Source of the DNA: Clostridia bacterium
GTDB taxonomy: Bacteria > Bacillota > Clostridia > Christensenellales > UBA3700
DNA: 64,000 nucleotides
Assembly: GCA_029060025.1 (NCBI GenBank)
Contig: JAIDUV010000027.1
Span: 36,085 to 100,084 of the forward strand
Direction of reading: 5' to 3'
The notes beneath the pieces are model-generated. The model searched no databases and was not told the origin of the DNA. It saw nothing but the letters and a program-made list of their open reading frames with translations. Positions 16,187-23,695 of this stretch are shown one piece after another (within the stretch, counting starts at the first letter, position 1; each line of letters opens with the position of its first letter). The position numbers were made by a program, and so were the translations under genes.

Positions 16187-16636
16187 ATGCGATTTGAAGA
16201 ATTTATAAAGTTGTACAACGAAATATATAAAGCCGGCAACAGAATATATCACGCCTTTGCGCGCAAATGCGGTTTGTCAGACAGCGCGCTTTTAATAATG
16301 TATGAGTTGAGAATGGAAGGGCAGCAAGGCATTACGCAAAGAGATTTGGGATTAGCGCTTTCGCTGAGTAAGCAGACTGTCAATTCATCGACAAAGTCAT
16401 TGTCGTATATGGGGCTAGTAGAACTAAAAGACGGCAAAGGAGACAAAAGAGAAAAAACAGTGATATTGACAGCCAAGGGCGAAAATTTTTGCATAGAGAA
16501 AATTGACAGAATTATCAAAGCGGAAGAAAGAGCCTTTTGCAGACTTACAATGGAAGAAGCGCAGGCTTTGATGTCCGCAGAAAAAAAGTATTATGAGTAT
16601 TTTCTTGAAGAATCAAAGAAAGCAATGGATATTTGA
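16187..16636 (+). CDS. MarR-family transcription regulator
   Basis: A 149-residue winged-helix regulator of the MarR family. The DNA-binding core spans about residues 45-100: ITQRDLGLALSLSKQTVNSSTKSLSYMGLVELKDGKGDKREKTVILTAKG, with the beta-wing KGDKREK, flanked by helices for dimerisation. MarR proteins are usually repressors released by small aromatic compounds or drugs. The gene is 3 bp upstream of a MATE efflux gene, and a perfect palindrome covers the promoter, so autorepression and control of the pump are likely. A GGAG sequence lies 8 bp before the ATG. Confidence 0.9.
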   Translation: MRFEEFIKLYNEIYKAGNRIYHAFARKCGLSDSALLIMYELRMEGQQGITQRDLGLALSLSKQTVNSSTKSLSYMGLVELKDGKGDKREKTVILTAKGENFCIEKIDRIIKAEERAFCRLTMEEAQALMSAEKKYYEYFLEESKKAMDI

Positions 16637-16639
16637 GTT

Positions 16640-18046
16640 ATGAAAGAAGCAATACAATTGTCAGATAAATTCAATTTAAAGAAGATAATAAGATTTACGT
16701 TGCCGTCAGTGATTATGATGGTGGTAATGTCAATATATAGCGTCGTCGACGGTCTGTTTGTGTCCAATCTCGTTGGAGACTTAGCGCTTTCTGCCGTCAA
16801 CGTGGTTATGCCTTTGGTAATGATAATAGGCGCCGTCGGACTTATGTTGGGTTCTGGCGGAAGCGCACTTGTTGCAAAGACTTTGGGCGAGGGAGACAGA
16901 ACTAAGGCAAATAAGTATTTTTCAATGATAGTGTTTTCCGTGATTGGTATCGGTATTATTCTTTCCACCGTATGTCTGATATTTTTAAGGAAAATTCTCA
17001 CGCTTATGGGCGGAAGTCCCTTGATAATAGAGGACTGTATGTCATACGGCTACGTTATGGTAGGCGGAAGCGTATTGTTTATGCTGCAATGTATGTTTCA
17101 GAGTTTTTTTCCTGTCGCAGAAAAAGCCAAGTTGGGACTTATACTTTCAATCAGCGCCGGCGTTGCTAATATGGCGCTTGACTATATATTCATTAAATTT
17201 GCCAAGTTGGGAATATTAGGCGCAGGACTTGCCACCGTAATTGGATTTGCTATAGGCGGAGGCGTCGCGTTGGCATATTTTATCTTTTCTAAAAAGAGTA
17301 TAATAAGGATTAGGGGATGCGGATTTTATCCCAAGCAATTCGGATACGCTTGCTACAACGGCGCTTCGGAGTTTATGTCCAACGTGTCCGCGTCGTTTGT
17401 AGGTATACTTTACAATATCCAACTTCTCAAGTTGGTTGGTGAGCGAGGCATAGCGGCATATTCTGCAATGATGTATACCGACTTCGTATTCTTGGCGGTA
17501 TTCTTTGGCTTTACTATGGGTATAGCGCCGGTGATAAGTTATAATTTCGGAGCAAATAATTATGCCGAAATGAAAAACGTATTCAAGAAGAGTACTGCGC
17601 TCATAGTAATTGGATCTGTTGTTGCTATGATTTTGGCGGAGGCGTTGAGTTATCCTTTGGCGTATGCTTTTGTGGGCTACGACAAAGAACTTTTGCAAAT
17701 GACAGTAAGAGGCTTTAGAATATTTGCCGTATGTTACGTATTTTGCGGCATCAATATTTGGTGTTCTGGATTTTTCACGGCGCTTTGCAATGGCGGAGTA
17801 TCAGCGTTTATATCCTTTTTGCGTTCGCTTCTGCTGAGAGGAAGCGCGGTAATGCTGTTGCCGTTGATTTGGGGACTTGACGGAATATGGTCGGCAGTTA
17901 TTGTTGCAGAAGGCTTGACCGCTGTCGTGTCGGTACTGCTATTCGTGATATTCCGCAAACGCTATAGATACGGCAAAGAAACAAACCTATCTGACGTCAA
18001 CGCGCAGAAGAGCGTAGATACGCAGTTGACAAACAAGCAAGAATAA
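16640..18046 (+). CDS. MATE-family multidrug efflux transporter
   Basis: A 468-residue integral membrane protein of the MATE (NorM/MepA-like) family, which exports drugs or metabolites in exchange for sodium ions or protons. Twelve hydrophobic segments can be followed, in two similar halves. Family features include SVVDGLFVSNLVG in the first helix region, GSGGSALVAKTLGEGD, and GIAPVISYNFGANNYAEMK in the second half, typical of MepA-type members. The C-terminus is hydrophilic. It is the second gene of the marR operon, so expression is likely drug- or ligand-induced. Substrates are not predictable. Confidence 0.92.
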   Translation: MKEAIQLSDKFNLKKIIRFTLPSVIMMVVMSIYSVVDGLFVSNLVGDLALSAVNVVMPLVMIIGAVGLMLGSGGSALVAKTLGEGDRTKANKYFSMIVFSVIGIGIILSTVCLIFLRKILTLMGGSPLIIEDCMSYGYVMVGGSVLFMLQCMFQSFFPVAEKAKLGLILSISAGVANMALDYIFIKFAKLGILGAGLATVIGFAIGGGVALAYFIFSKKSIIRIRGCGFYPKQFGYACYNGASEFMSNVSASFVGILYNIQLLKLVGERGIAAYSAMMYTDFVFLAVFFGFTMGIAPVISYNFGANNYAEMKNVFKKSTALIVIGSVVAMILAEALSYPLAYAFVGYDKELLQMTVRGFRIFAVCYVFCGINIWCSGFFTALCNGGVSAFISFLRSLLLRGSAVMLLPLIWGLDGIWSAVIVAEGLTAVVSVLLFVIFRKRYRYGKETNLSDVNAQKSVDTQLTNKQE

Positions 18047-18080
18047 TTTGTTATTTTTAAATTAGCGTCATTGAATTTGA

Positions 18081-18109
18081 TTGACAAACTATGCGAAATT
18101 AACTATAAT
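18081..18109 (+). promoter_or_regulatory. Promoter of tRNA-Arg
   Basis: TTGACA at 18081-18086, 17-bp spacer, TATAAT at 18104-18109: a second perfect consensus promoter. Confidence 0.9.
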
Positions 18110-18129
18110 GTCAAATGTAGCGTCGATAT

Positions 18130-18206
18130 GCACTCATAGCTCAATTGGATAGAGCGTTCGGCTACGGACCGAAAGGTTGGGAGTTCGAGTCTCTTTGGGT
18201 GCACCA
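18130..18206 (+). tRNA. tRNA-Arg (ACG)
   Basis: Acceptor GCACTCA pairs with TGGGTGC, discriminator A, encoded CCA. The D-arm contains AGCTCAATTGGATAGAGC. The anticodon stem TTCGG/CCGAA encloses CTACGGA, anticodon ACG (Arg). The T-loop is TTCGAGT. It is a single-gene transcript. Confidence 0.97.
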
Positions 18207-18207
18207 A

Positions 18208-18252
18208 ACACAACCTAATTCGAACTATTGAATTAGGTTGTGTTTATTTTTT
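18208..18252 (+). terminator. Terminator of tRNA-Arg
   Basis: ACACAACCTAATT and AATTAGGTTGTGT form a perfect 13-bp stem followed by a T-rich run. Confidence 0.9.
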
Positions 18253-18278
18253 AAAGTTACATTTATTATAAAATTTGC

Positions 18279-18307
18279 TTGTGTTATGTTTTTATATATG
18301 ATATATT
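18279..18307 (+). promoter_or_regulatory. Likely promoter of the ABC-F leader
   Basis: TTGTGT at 18279-18284, 17-bp spacer ending in TGA, TATATT at 18302-18307. The transcript would begin near 18314, about 200 nt before the ABC-F start codon. Confidence 0.55.
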
Positions 18308-18337
18308 TTAATTAGAAATAGTTTTGAGGTGAAAGGA

Positions 18338-18358
18338 ATGATGATAGTTTCTTGCTAA
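18338..18358 (+). CDS. Leader peptide MMIVSC in front of the ABC-F gene
   Basis: A six-codon frame (ATG ATG ATA GTT TCT TGC TAA) preceded by GAGGTG at a 6-bp distance, a better ribosome site than many genes here have. Its last codons lie in TTTCTTGC, which pairs with GCAAGAAA at 18410-18417, so ribosomes on this frame would disturb the leader fold. A terminator follows at 18467-18496. The layout matches leader peptides that control antibiotic-resistance ABC-F genes. The peptide itself matches nothing I know. Confidence 0.6.
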   Translation: MMIVSC

Positions 18359-18417
18359 ATTTTTATAATAAGTCGACAGGGTTATTGCGCTCTAGGGACT
18401 TATTTGATTGCAAGAAA
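18348..18417 (+). promoter_or_regulatory. Leader RNA fold overlapping the leader peptide
   Basis: Two nested stems: TTTCTTGC (18348-18355) with GCAAGAAA (18410-18417), and AATAAGT (18367-18373) with ACTTATT (18398-18404). The outer stem includes the end of the leader peptide frame. A further hairpin CTCAAA..TTTGAG lies at about 18433-18456. Confidence 0.5.
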
Positions 18418-18466
18418 GTTTATCTACCAATTTCTCAAATACAAAAATATTTTGAGCACTAGTTGA

Positions 18467-18496
18467 GTTATGAGAATACTTTCTCATAACTTTTTT
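18467..18496 (+). terminator. Attenuator terminator just before the ABC-F ribosome site
   Basis: GTTATGAGAA and TTCTCATAAC form a perfect 10-bp stem with a 4-nt loop, followed by TTTTTTG. It ends 6 bp before the AAGGAGG of the ABC-F gene, so it would stop transcription unless prevented from folding. Confidence 0.85.
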
Positions 18497-18517
18497 GTTT
18501 TTAAGGAGGTATATAGT

Positions 18518-19978
18518 ATGTCAATTATTAAGGTAGAAAATCTTACGTTTGCTTATCCGTCGAGTTATGACAATATTTTTGAAAACGTCAATTTTCAGAT
18601 AGATACGGATTGGAAACTCGGCTTTGTTGGCAGAAACGGCAGGGGTAAAACAACTTTTTTAAATCTATTGCAGGGGAAATTCGAATATAGCGGAAAAATA
18701 ATTAAGTCCGTTGAGTTTGATTATTTTCCTTATCCTGTGCGCGACAAGAGCAGTCTTACGGAAGATATTCTGCGCAAAGTTTGCCCGACGGCAGAAGAAT
18801 GGCAAATTATGCGCGAGTTGTCATACTTGGACGTCGATTACGACTGTTTGTACAGACCGTTTGATACTTTGTCCAATGGGGAGCAGACCAAAGTCCTGCT
18901 TGCCGCGCTGTTTCTAAACGAAGGGCGCTTTTTGCTGATAGACGAACCTACCAATCATTTAGACACGCAGGCGAGAGAATTGCTGTCGGCATATTTGCGT
19001 AAGAAAAAAAGTTTTATATTGGTATCTCACGACAGGCATTTTTTAGATGGATGCGTAGATCATATTCTTTCGCTTAATCGCGCAAATATTGAGGTGCAGA
19101 GCGGTAACTTTTCTTCGTTTATGACAAATTTTGAGAGACAACAGGAATTTGAGCGTAGACAAAACAGCCGATTGCAAAATGATATTCAGCGCTTGCAAGA
19201 GACGGCAAAGCGTACTGCAAATTGGGCGGACGCCGTCGAGGCGTCAAAAATCGGAGCGGCGGACAAAGGTTACGTGGGGCATAAGTCTGCAAAAATGATG
19301 AAACGCGCAAAAGTCGTAGAGGCGCGGCAACAAAAAGAGATAGAACAAAAATCTAATTTGCTTAAAAATGTAGAGGTAGAAAGCGCCCTTAAAATCTCTC
19401 CGCTTTGGTATCGTTCCGACCGACTTGCGTCCTTTTCTTCGGTTGCGCCTGTTTATGACGGCAAAGTCGTTTGCGCGCCAATGACTTTTGAAATCAAGCG
19501 GGGTGATAGGATTGCTCTTGAGGGTAAAAACGGAAGCGGAAAAAGCAGTCTGCTAAAATTGCTGTGCGGTCAACTTATAGGTCATTTAGGGAAAGTGGAG
19601 GTAGGCTCTAATTTAATCATATCCTACGTGCCGCAAGATACGTCACATTTGCAAGGAAGGCTTGCAGATTTTGCCGCGTCAAATAAGATAGACGAAAGGT
19701 TGTTTAAAGCCATACTTCAAAAAATGGGCTTTGACCACACTCAATTTGAGAAGGATATATCAGACTTTTCGGACGGACAAAAGAAAAAGACCTTGATTGC
19801 AAGAAGTCTTTGCGAGCAGGCGCATTTATACGTCTGGGACGAGCCGTTGAATTATATTGATATTTATTCGCGTATTCAAATTGAAAAATTGCTTGAAGAG
19901 TTTAGACCCACAATGATATTTGTCGAGCACGACAAGGCTTTTCAGGATAAGATTGCGACAAGCGTAATTCATATTTAA
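18518..19978 (+). CDS. ABC-F ribosome-protection protein, Lsa-like
   Basis: A 486-residue ABC-F ATPase with two nucleotide-binding domains and no membrane segments. The first has GRNGRGKTT and DEPTNHLD; the second has GKNGSGKSS and WDEPLNYID. The linker between them holds the long basic helices that reach into the ribosome. The opening (WKLGFVGRNGRGKTTFLNLLQ), the segment FDYFPYPV and the end YVWDEPLNYIDIYSR closely resemble the Lsa/Vga group, which dislodges lincosamides, pleuromutilins and streptogramin A from the 50S subunit. The first signature is LSNGEQ rather than LSGGE. The ATG at 18518 follows AAGGAGG by 8 bp. The drug range is inferred. The coding end overlaps the convergent DUF3795-like gene by 4 bp. 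Confidence 0.87.
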   Translation: MSIIKVENLTFAYPSSYDNIFENVNFQIDTDWKLGFVGRNGRGKTTFLNLLQGKFEYSGKIIKSVEFDYFPYPVRDKSSLTEDILRKVCPTAEEWQIMRELSYLDVDYDCLYRPFDTLSNGEQTKVLLAALFLNEGRFLLIDEPTNHLDTQARELLSAYLRKKKSFILVSHDRHFLDGCVDHILSLNRANIEVQSGNFSSFMTNFERQQEFERRQNSRLQNDIQRLQETAKRTANWADAVEASKIGAADKGYVGHKSAKMMKRAKVVEARQQKEIEQKSNLLKNVEVESALKISPLWYRSDRLASFSSVAPVYDGKVVCAPMTFEIKRGDRIALEGKNGSGKSSLLKLLCGQLIGHLGKVEVGSNLIISYVPQDTSHLQGRLADFAASNKIDERLFKAILQKMGFDHTQFEKDISDFSDGQKKKTLIARSLCEQAHLYVWDEPLNYIDIYSRIQIEKLLEEFRPTMIFVEHDKAFQDKIATSVIHI

Positions 19979-20454
19979 TTTTTAGTCTTGGAATAAGATA
20001 AGTAGTGCGAATGAGTAATAGTTTCTACGTAATATTGCTCAACGCCTACGTCTCTTATTTTTTTATTACCGGTAAGCCAGTCTTTAAACACAATATCGTT
20101 AAATATGTCTTTTGTTTTATTGCAAGGAAATTCGTTACATTCTCCGCAGAAGTCAACTCCGTGAGATTTTGCGCATTCTAAAATAAAGCAATTTTTGATG
20201 CAATATTTGCCGTGTTCGCCATTTCTGCAACCACAACAAGAAGCATTTGATTTGCTGTTCAATTTTTCTAAAAACTTTTTCTCTTCGCGTATTGATTTTT
20301 TAGGTAAAATAGCATTTTCAAAATCACAATACCCAATATGATAATTTAATAAATTATTAGCCGTTTTTGCAATGATTCCATCTTTTTTTACAGCGCAAGT
20401 ATAACAACATAGAGCGCAAGGTGCAATGGCTTCAAGTATATCCTTTTTCTCCAT
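19975..20454 (-). CDS. Cysteine-rich DUF3795-like protein
   Basis: A 159-residue cytosolic protein with about fourteen cysteines in clusters: PCALCCYTC near the N-terminus, SCCGCRNGEHGKYC in the middle, and CIKNCFILECAKSHGVDFCGECNEFPC toward the C-terminus. This arrangement resembles the DUF3795 family, whose function is unknown; the clusters suggest zinc or iron-sulfur binding. It follows the PII-like gene by 6 bp in the same direction and may be the last gene of the DUF1538 operon, though its ribosome site is weak. The end overlaps the ABC-F coding end by 4 bp, leaving no space for a terminator. Confidence 0.7.
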   Translation of the reverse strand: MEKKDILEAIAPCALCCYTCAVKKDGIIAKTANNLLNYHIGYCDFENAILPKKSIREEKKFLEKLNSKSNASCCGCRNGEHGKYCIKNCFILECAKSHGVDFCGECNEFPCNKTKDIFNDIVFKDWLTGNKKIRDVGVEQYYVETITHSHYLSYSKTKN

Positions 20455-20460
20455 TATATT

Positions 20461-20850
20461 TTAAGAGTTTTTATCTTTATTTTCTTCTTGTTGTTTTTCT
20501 GGCTCAGCCTTTTCGTCGGATTTGGCAGGGGAGGAGGCAGGTTGCGCCGAGATACCCACGACGTCGTCCACAGGGAGAGAAAAGGCAATACCTTTGCCCT
20601 CGCTTTTAAGTCCGGCGTTGCGGTAGATTGCGTGGAGTACGTTGTCTTTGATTTCTGCGGGTACCAATATCATTACGATATCTTTATCAGGCTGAATTGC
20701 TATATGGAAGAATTGTTCCGCCTCTTTGTTGGCAGTTCCGCGGGCGTGAATGACCGTGCCGCCGCGCGCGCCTTCTTCTTTTGCCGCGTCCATAACGAGT
20801 TCTGAAAATCCCGCGTCTACTATACACAATATCATTTCGTAATTATTCAT
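20461..20850 (-). CDS. PII-like signalling protein B (next to DUF1538)
   Basis: A 129-residue protein whose first 100 residues read as a PII-like ferredoxin-fold: MILCIVDAGFSELVMDAAKEEGARGGTVIHARGT, then EAEQFFHIAIQPDKDIVMILVP and a final segment GKGIAFSLPVDDVVGI. PII-like proteins are trimeric sensors of nucleotides or small metabolites that bind and gate membrane transporters. The C-terminal 35 residues are hydrophilic, rich in Glu and Lys, and probably disordered. The start overlaps the stop of the second PII-like gene (TAATG), so the two are coupled. A role in regulating the DUF1538 protein is inferred from the operon. Confidence 0.75.
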   Translation of the reverse strand: MNNYEMILCIVDAGFSELVMDAAKEEGARGGTVIHARGTANKEAEQFFHIAIQPDKDIVMILVPAEIKDNVLHAIYRNAGLKSEGKGIAFSLPVDDVVGISAQPASSPAKSDEKAEPEKQQEENKDKNS

Positions 20851-21305
20851 TATTTGCTCTCCTTTACTGCCATTCTGTTGTTGCTTAAAAAACCGTAGAT
20901 TAGCGTACCTATTACGCTTGTCAGAGGTATTGTGCAGGCTACGCCTTTGCCGTCTCTTATTGTTTGGAATTTATGCTCTAGCGTACTCATTGCGTCAGGT
21001 ATTTTATTCTCTTGAATTACGCTCAATATGACGACTTTTTCACTGTCCAACAAGCCGAGCAGTCCCAGCATCTTTGCGTTTGCCGTGCCTTCCGCAAGCA
21101 CGACCATCTGCATATTTACGTCAAAAGATTGAATTAGGTCGGTATAATATTCGGCTTTTTTTCTTGCTACGATCGTAATAAGAAGTTTAAGTTTGTTGGA
21201 CTTGACCCTATTTGACGGAGCAGACTTTGCCTTTTGGGAAGAATGTTGTTTCGTCTCTTTTTTGGCAGCCGAATCGTTTTCTTTTATATGTTTTTTGTCA
21301 GACAT
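20850..21305 (-). CDS. PII-like signalling protein A (next to DUF1538)
   Basis: A 151-residue protein with a basic, Lys/Ser-rich N-terminal tail of about 45 residues, then a PII-like fold: KLLITIVARKKAEYYTDLIQSFDVNMQMVVLAEGTAN, EKVVILSVIQENKIPDAMSTLEHKF and GKGVACTIPLTSVIG. It is clearly related to the next gene, but the two differ in their tails (N-terminal here, C-terminal there). Two non-identical PII-like subunits could form a heteromeric sensor. AGGAGG lies just before the ATG, and the DUF1538 gene ends 9 bp upstream. Confidence 0.72.
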   Translation of the reverse strand: MSDKKHIKENDSAAKKETKQHSSQKAKSAPSNRVKSNKLKLLITIVARKKAEYYTDLIQSFDVNMQMVVLAEGTANAKMLGLLGLLDSEKVVILSVIQENKIPDAMSTLEHKFQTIRDGKGVACTIPLTSVIGTLIYGFLSNNRMAVKESK

Positions 21306-21314
21306 ATATACCTC

Positions 21315-22856
21315 CTAGTCAAAGTAAATGATTTGCTCGTCGTCTGCGGACAGTATGCGCTTCATTGCTATCTTGTCTCGTACCTTTGCAGACATAATTG
21401 CTTTAAAACCAAGCGCCTGTATCGTAATGAGAGGTGTCATAGCAACCATTGCAACCACGCCGAAAGCGTCAGTTAAGATAGATTCCGCACCGCCGTTGAT
21501 AGAAACGCACGCGCCTACGATTAAGGGCAGAATAAAACTCGAAGTCAACGGACCGCTGGCAACGCCGCCCGAGTCAAATGCAATCGCGGTATATACCTTG
21601 GGAACGAAAAATGACAGTCCCAAAGAAATGAGATAACCAGGTATAAGATAATACAGAAGAGAGAAGTGGCAAATCATTCTGATTATCGACAGACATAGCG
21701 AAACGCCGACAGCCAATGAAAGCGCAATCAACATTTCAATTTTTTTGACGCCGCCGCCGGTGACCTGCTCGACTTGCTTGTTGAGGACGTGCACCGCGGG
21801 CTCTGCCAAAACTACGACAAAACCTATCACCAAACCGAATACGGCAAGCACAGGTTGAGAGAAGCGGGCAATTTCCGTGCCGAGTTTGAAACCGATTGGC
21901 ATAAAGCCGACTTCTACAGCAACAAGGAATATGACAAGTCCAAAGAACGTATATGCAATACCGATACCGATTTGCGCAAGTTTTTGGCGAGGAAGTTTTA
22001 AAACTGTGAATTGCAGTATCAAGAAAAATACAACGATAAGCGCCAATGCAAGCAGTACGTCTTTAGCGGTGCTCAATATGGAGTGACCTATAAGAGCAAG
22101 CGAGCCTTCGACAGTCTCATAAGAAGCAAGCGCGTTTAGCGTATCTTGAGAGATTTCGCCTTTTGAGCAAAGCGAAAGTATCATAACTGCGATTATAGGA
22201 CCTATGGAGCATAGAGCAATAAGTCCAAAACTGTTTTCGTTGGCGTCTCTGCCGCCGATCGTAGTCGCAATACCAAAGCCGAGAGCCATTATAAAGGGTA
22301 CTGTTATCGGACCTGTGGTTACGCCGCCCGAATCGAAAGAAAGCGCGAGAAAATCGTTTTTTCCACATTCTATAAGCATCGCGCAAATTGCAAAGAGCAT
22401 CATATAGAAAAACATCAAAAGCATTGACAGGCTTTTGTGGAATACTATTTTAAGCACTGCGATTATCAGAAAAATTCCCACGCCTGCGCCTACCGTCACT
22501 ATGAGCACAGTGTTGTTCATAACGTCGCTGACTTGCGAGGCAAGCACGGAAAGGTCGGGCTCAGCAACTGTGATAAGCACGCCCATAATAAAGCACACTG
22601 ATACAAGTACAAGCACTTTTTTTGACTTGGTAAGTCCTGTGCCTACGTGTCCGCCCATTGGCGTCATTGCAAGGTCTGCGCCCAAATTAAACAGTCCGAT
22701 ACCCAAGATAAGCATCACTGCGCACACCGCAAAGGTGATTTGCTCGGTTGTAGTCAAAGGCGCAAGGGGGGTGAAAGAAATTATAAGTACGATTATCGCA
22801 ATCGGCAAAACCGATATGAGCGATTCTTTAAGTTTGACTAAAAGCGCCTTTACCAT
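21315..22856 (-). CDS. DUF1538 integral membrane protein, two-repeat form
   Basis: A 513-residue membrane protein with about twelve hydrophobic segments. It contains two related halves: GGVTTGPITVPFIMALGFG..FGLIALCSIGPI in the first and GGVASGPLTSSFILPLIVG..FGVVAMVAMTPL in the second. These are the hallmark of DUF1538; in some bacteria the two halves are separate genes (UmpA and UmpB), which have been reported to act as a sodium/proton antiporter, as far as I recall. Here both are in one chain. The start is placed at 22856, where GGAG lies 5 bp upstream; the GTG two codons earlier overlaps it. It leads an operon with two PII-like genes, suggesting transport gated by a nucleotide or nitrogen signal. 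Confidence 0.82.
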   Translation of the reverse strand: MVKALLVKLKESLISVLPIAIIVLIISFTPLAPLTTTEQITFAVCAVMLILGIGLFNLGADLAMTPMGGHVGTGLTKSKKVLVLVSVCFIMGVLITVAEPDLSVLASQVSDVMNNTVLIVTVGAGVGIFLIIAVLKIVFHKSLSMLLMFFYMMLFAICAMLIECGKNDFLALSFDSGGVTTGPITVPFIMALGFGIATTIGGRDANENSFGLIALCSIGPIIAVMILSLCSKGEISQDTLNALASYETVEGSLALIGHSILSTAKDVLLALALIVVFFLILQFTVLKLPRQKLAQIGIGIAYTFFGLVIFLVAVEVGFMPIGFKLGTEIARFSQPVLAVFGLVIGFVVVLAEPAVHVLNKQVEQVTGGGVKKIEMLIALSLAVGVSLCLSIIRMICHFSLLYYLIPGYLISLGLSFFVPKVYTAIAFDSGGVASGPLTSSFILPLIVGACVSINGGAESILTDAFGVVAMVAMTPLITIQALGFKAIMSAKVRDKIAMKRILSADDEQIIYFD

Positions 22857-22917
22857 TTTCACTCCAATTTTTCACTTTCTGTAAGATAATTTTTTGTCGA
22901 TAAAATATGCTTTATAT

Positions 22918-22946
22918 ATTATATCATAATTTTATGACATAAGCAA
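22918..22946 (-). promoter_or_regulatory. Promoter of the DUF1538 operon
   Basis: On the minus strand: TTGCTT (22946-22941), 17-bp spacer ending in TGA, TATAAT (22923-22918). Confidence 0.75.
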
Positions 22947-23001
22947 CCGTAAGATTTTGATTTTCTAGTAAATTTAATGAATTATTGCCTTGATATTATT
23001 T

Positions 23002-23592
23002 CTAATTTTGCTTGATATATCTCCATAAGCCAAAAATGCGACTGTCGTCTGTAGGTTCGCCATCGTTAAAGATTGTGTCATCAGCGTCTACTTTGCTTTT
23101 GAAATATTGCGCGTATTCGTAAGTTGCAAAGAGTCCGTATTCATTTAGTTTGTCCAATATATCTTTATCTTTGTTGAAAGGATATCCTATATCGTATAGG
23201 GCAGAGCCGCCTTCATAATCGTGATGTATGTCATATCCGCAAAACTCAAAGCCGGCATAATCGGGAATTTCATTGCTGTCGCAAAATTGAGCGCAGATGA
23301 GTTGTTCGTCACTTCCCAAAGTTGACTTTGCATTTTCACATAGCGCAATAGCCGTGTCTTTTGAGATATATTCGTATTTTAACGACGATACATCCAAAAG
23401 GCTTTCGTCGTCGAGTTGGTAAAATATCTCGCGGAAGTCGCTTTTAAACTTACAACAGTGTCCCAAAGTTACTATTTCTTTTTTACCGACAATTCCTGTA
23501 TATTCCTCAAATTTTTTATTGGGAAAAAAGCGTATGCCGACAAACAAATCTTTAATAATCTCAAATACTCTGTCTTCGCCCCATATAATCAT
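23002..23592 (-). CDS. Hypothetical 196-residue acidic protein
   Basis: I do not recognise this protein. It is soluble and acidic, with an aromatic-rich middle (CGYDIHHDYEGGSALYDIGYPF) and a terminal RIFGLWRYIKQN. No signal peptide, membrane segment or catalytic motif stands out. Proteins of this size and composition are sometimes immunity or SUKH-like proteins, but no diagnostic motif supports that here. It is a single gene. Its start has no Shine-Dalgarno sequence, and the -10 box TATAAT lies exactly 6 bp upstream of the ATG, so the mRNA would begin at the start codon. Confidence 0.7.
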   Translation of the reverse strand: MIIWGEDRVFEIIKDLFVGIRFFPNKKFEEYTGIVGKKEIVTLGHCCKFKSDFREIFYQLDDESLLDVSSLKYEYISKDTAIALCENAKSTLGSDEQLICAQFCDSNEIPDYAGFEFCGYDIHHDYEGGSALYDIGYPFNKDKDILDKLNEYGLFATYEYAQYFKSKVDADDTIFNDGEPTDDSRIFGLWRYIKQN

Positions 23593-23598
23593 AGCGTG

Positions 23599-23627
23599 AT
23601 TATATCATAACTGCTTAATAAAGTAAA
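23599..23627 (-). promoter_or_regulatory. Promoter placed for a leaderless mRNA
   Basis: On the minus strand: TTTACT (23627-23622), 17-bp spacer with TGA before the -10, TATAAT (23604-23599), then 6 bp to the ATG at 23592. Confidence 0.65.
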
Positions 23628-23637
23628 GCAAAATATG

Positions 23638-23666
23638 TTGAAAGGATCAGCATCTTATGTTAAAAT
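23638..23666 (+). promoter_or_regulatory. Promoter of the YbaK-like gene
   Basis: TTGAAA at 23638-23643, 17-bp spacer, TAAAAT at 23661-23666; GGAGG follows before the ATG at 23696. Confidence 0.65.
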
Positions 23667-23695
23667 AGTTTTGAAGTTTTATACGGAGGCGAGTT

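Noticed and set aside
18470-18517. An earlier in-frame ATG for the ABC-F gene at 18470
   Set aside because: It lies inside the leader terminator and lacks a ribosome site, whereas the ATG at 18518 has AAGGAGG and matches the family start.
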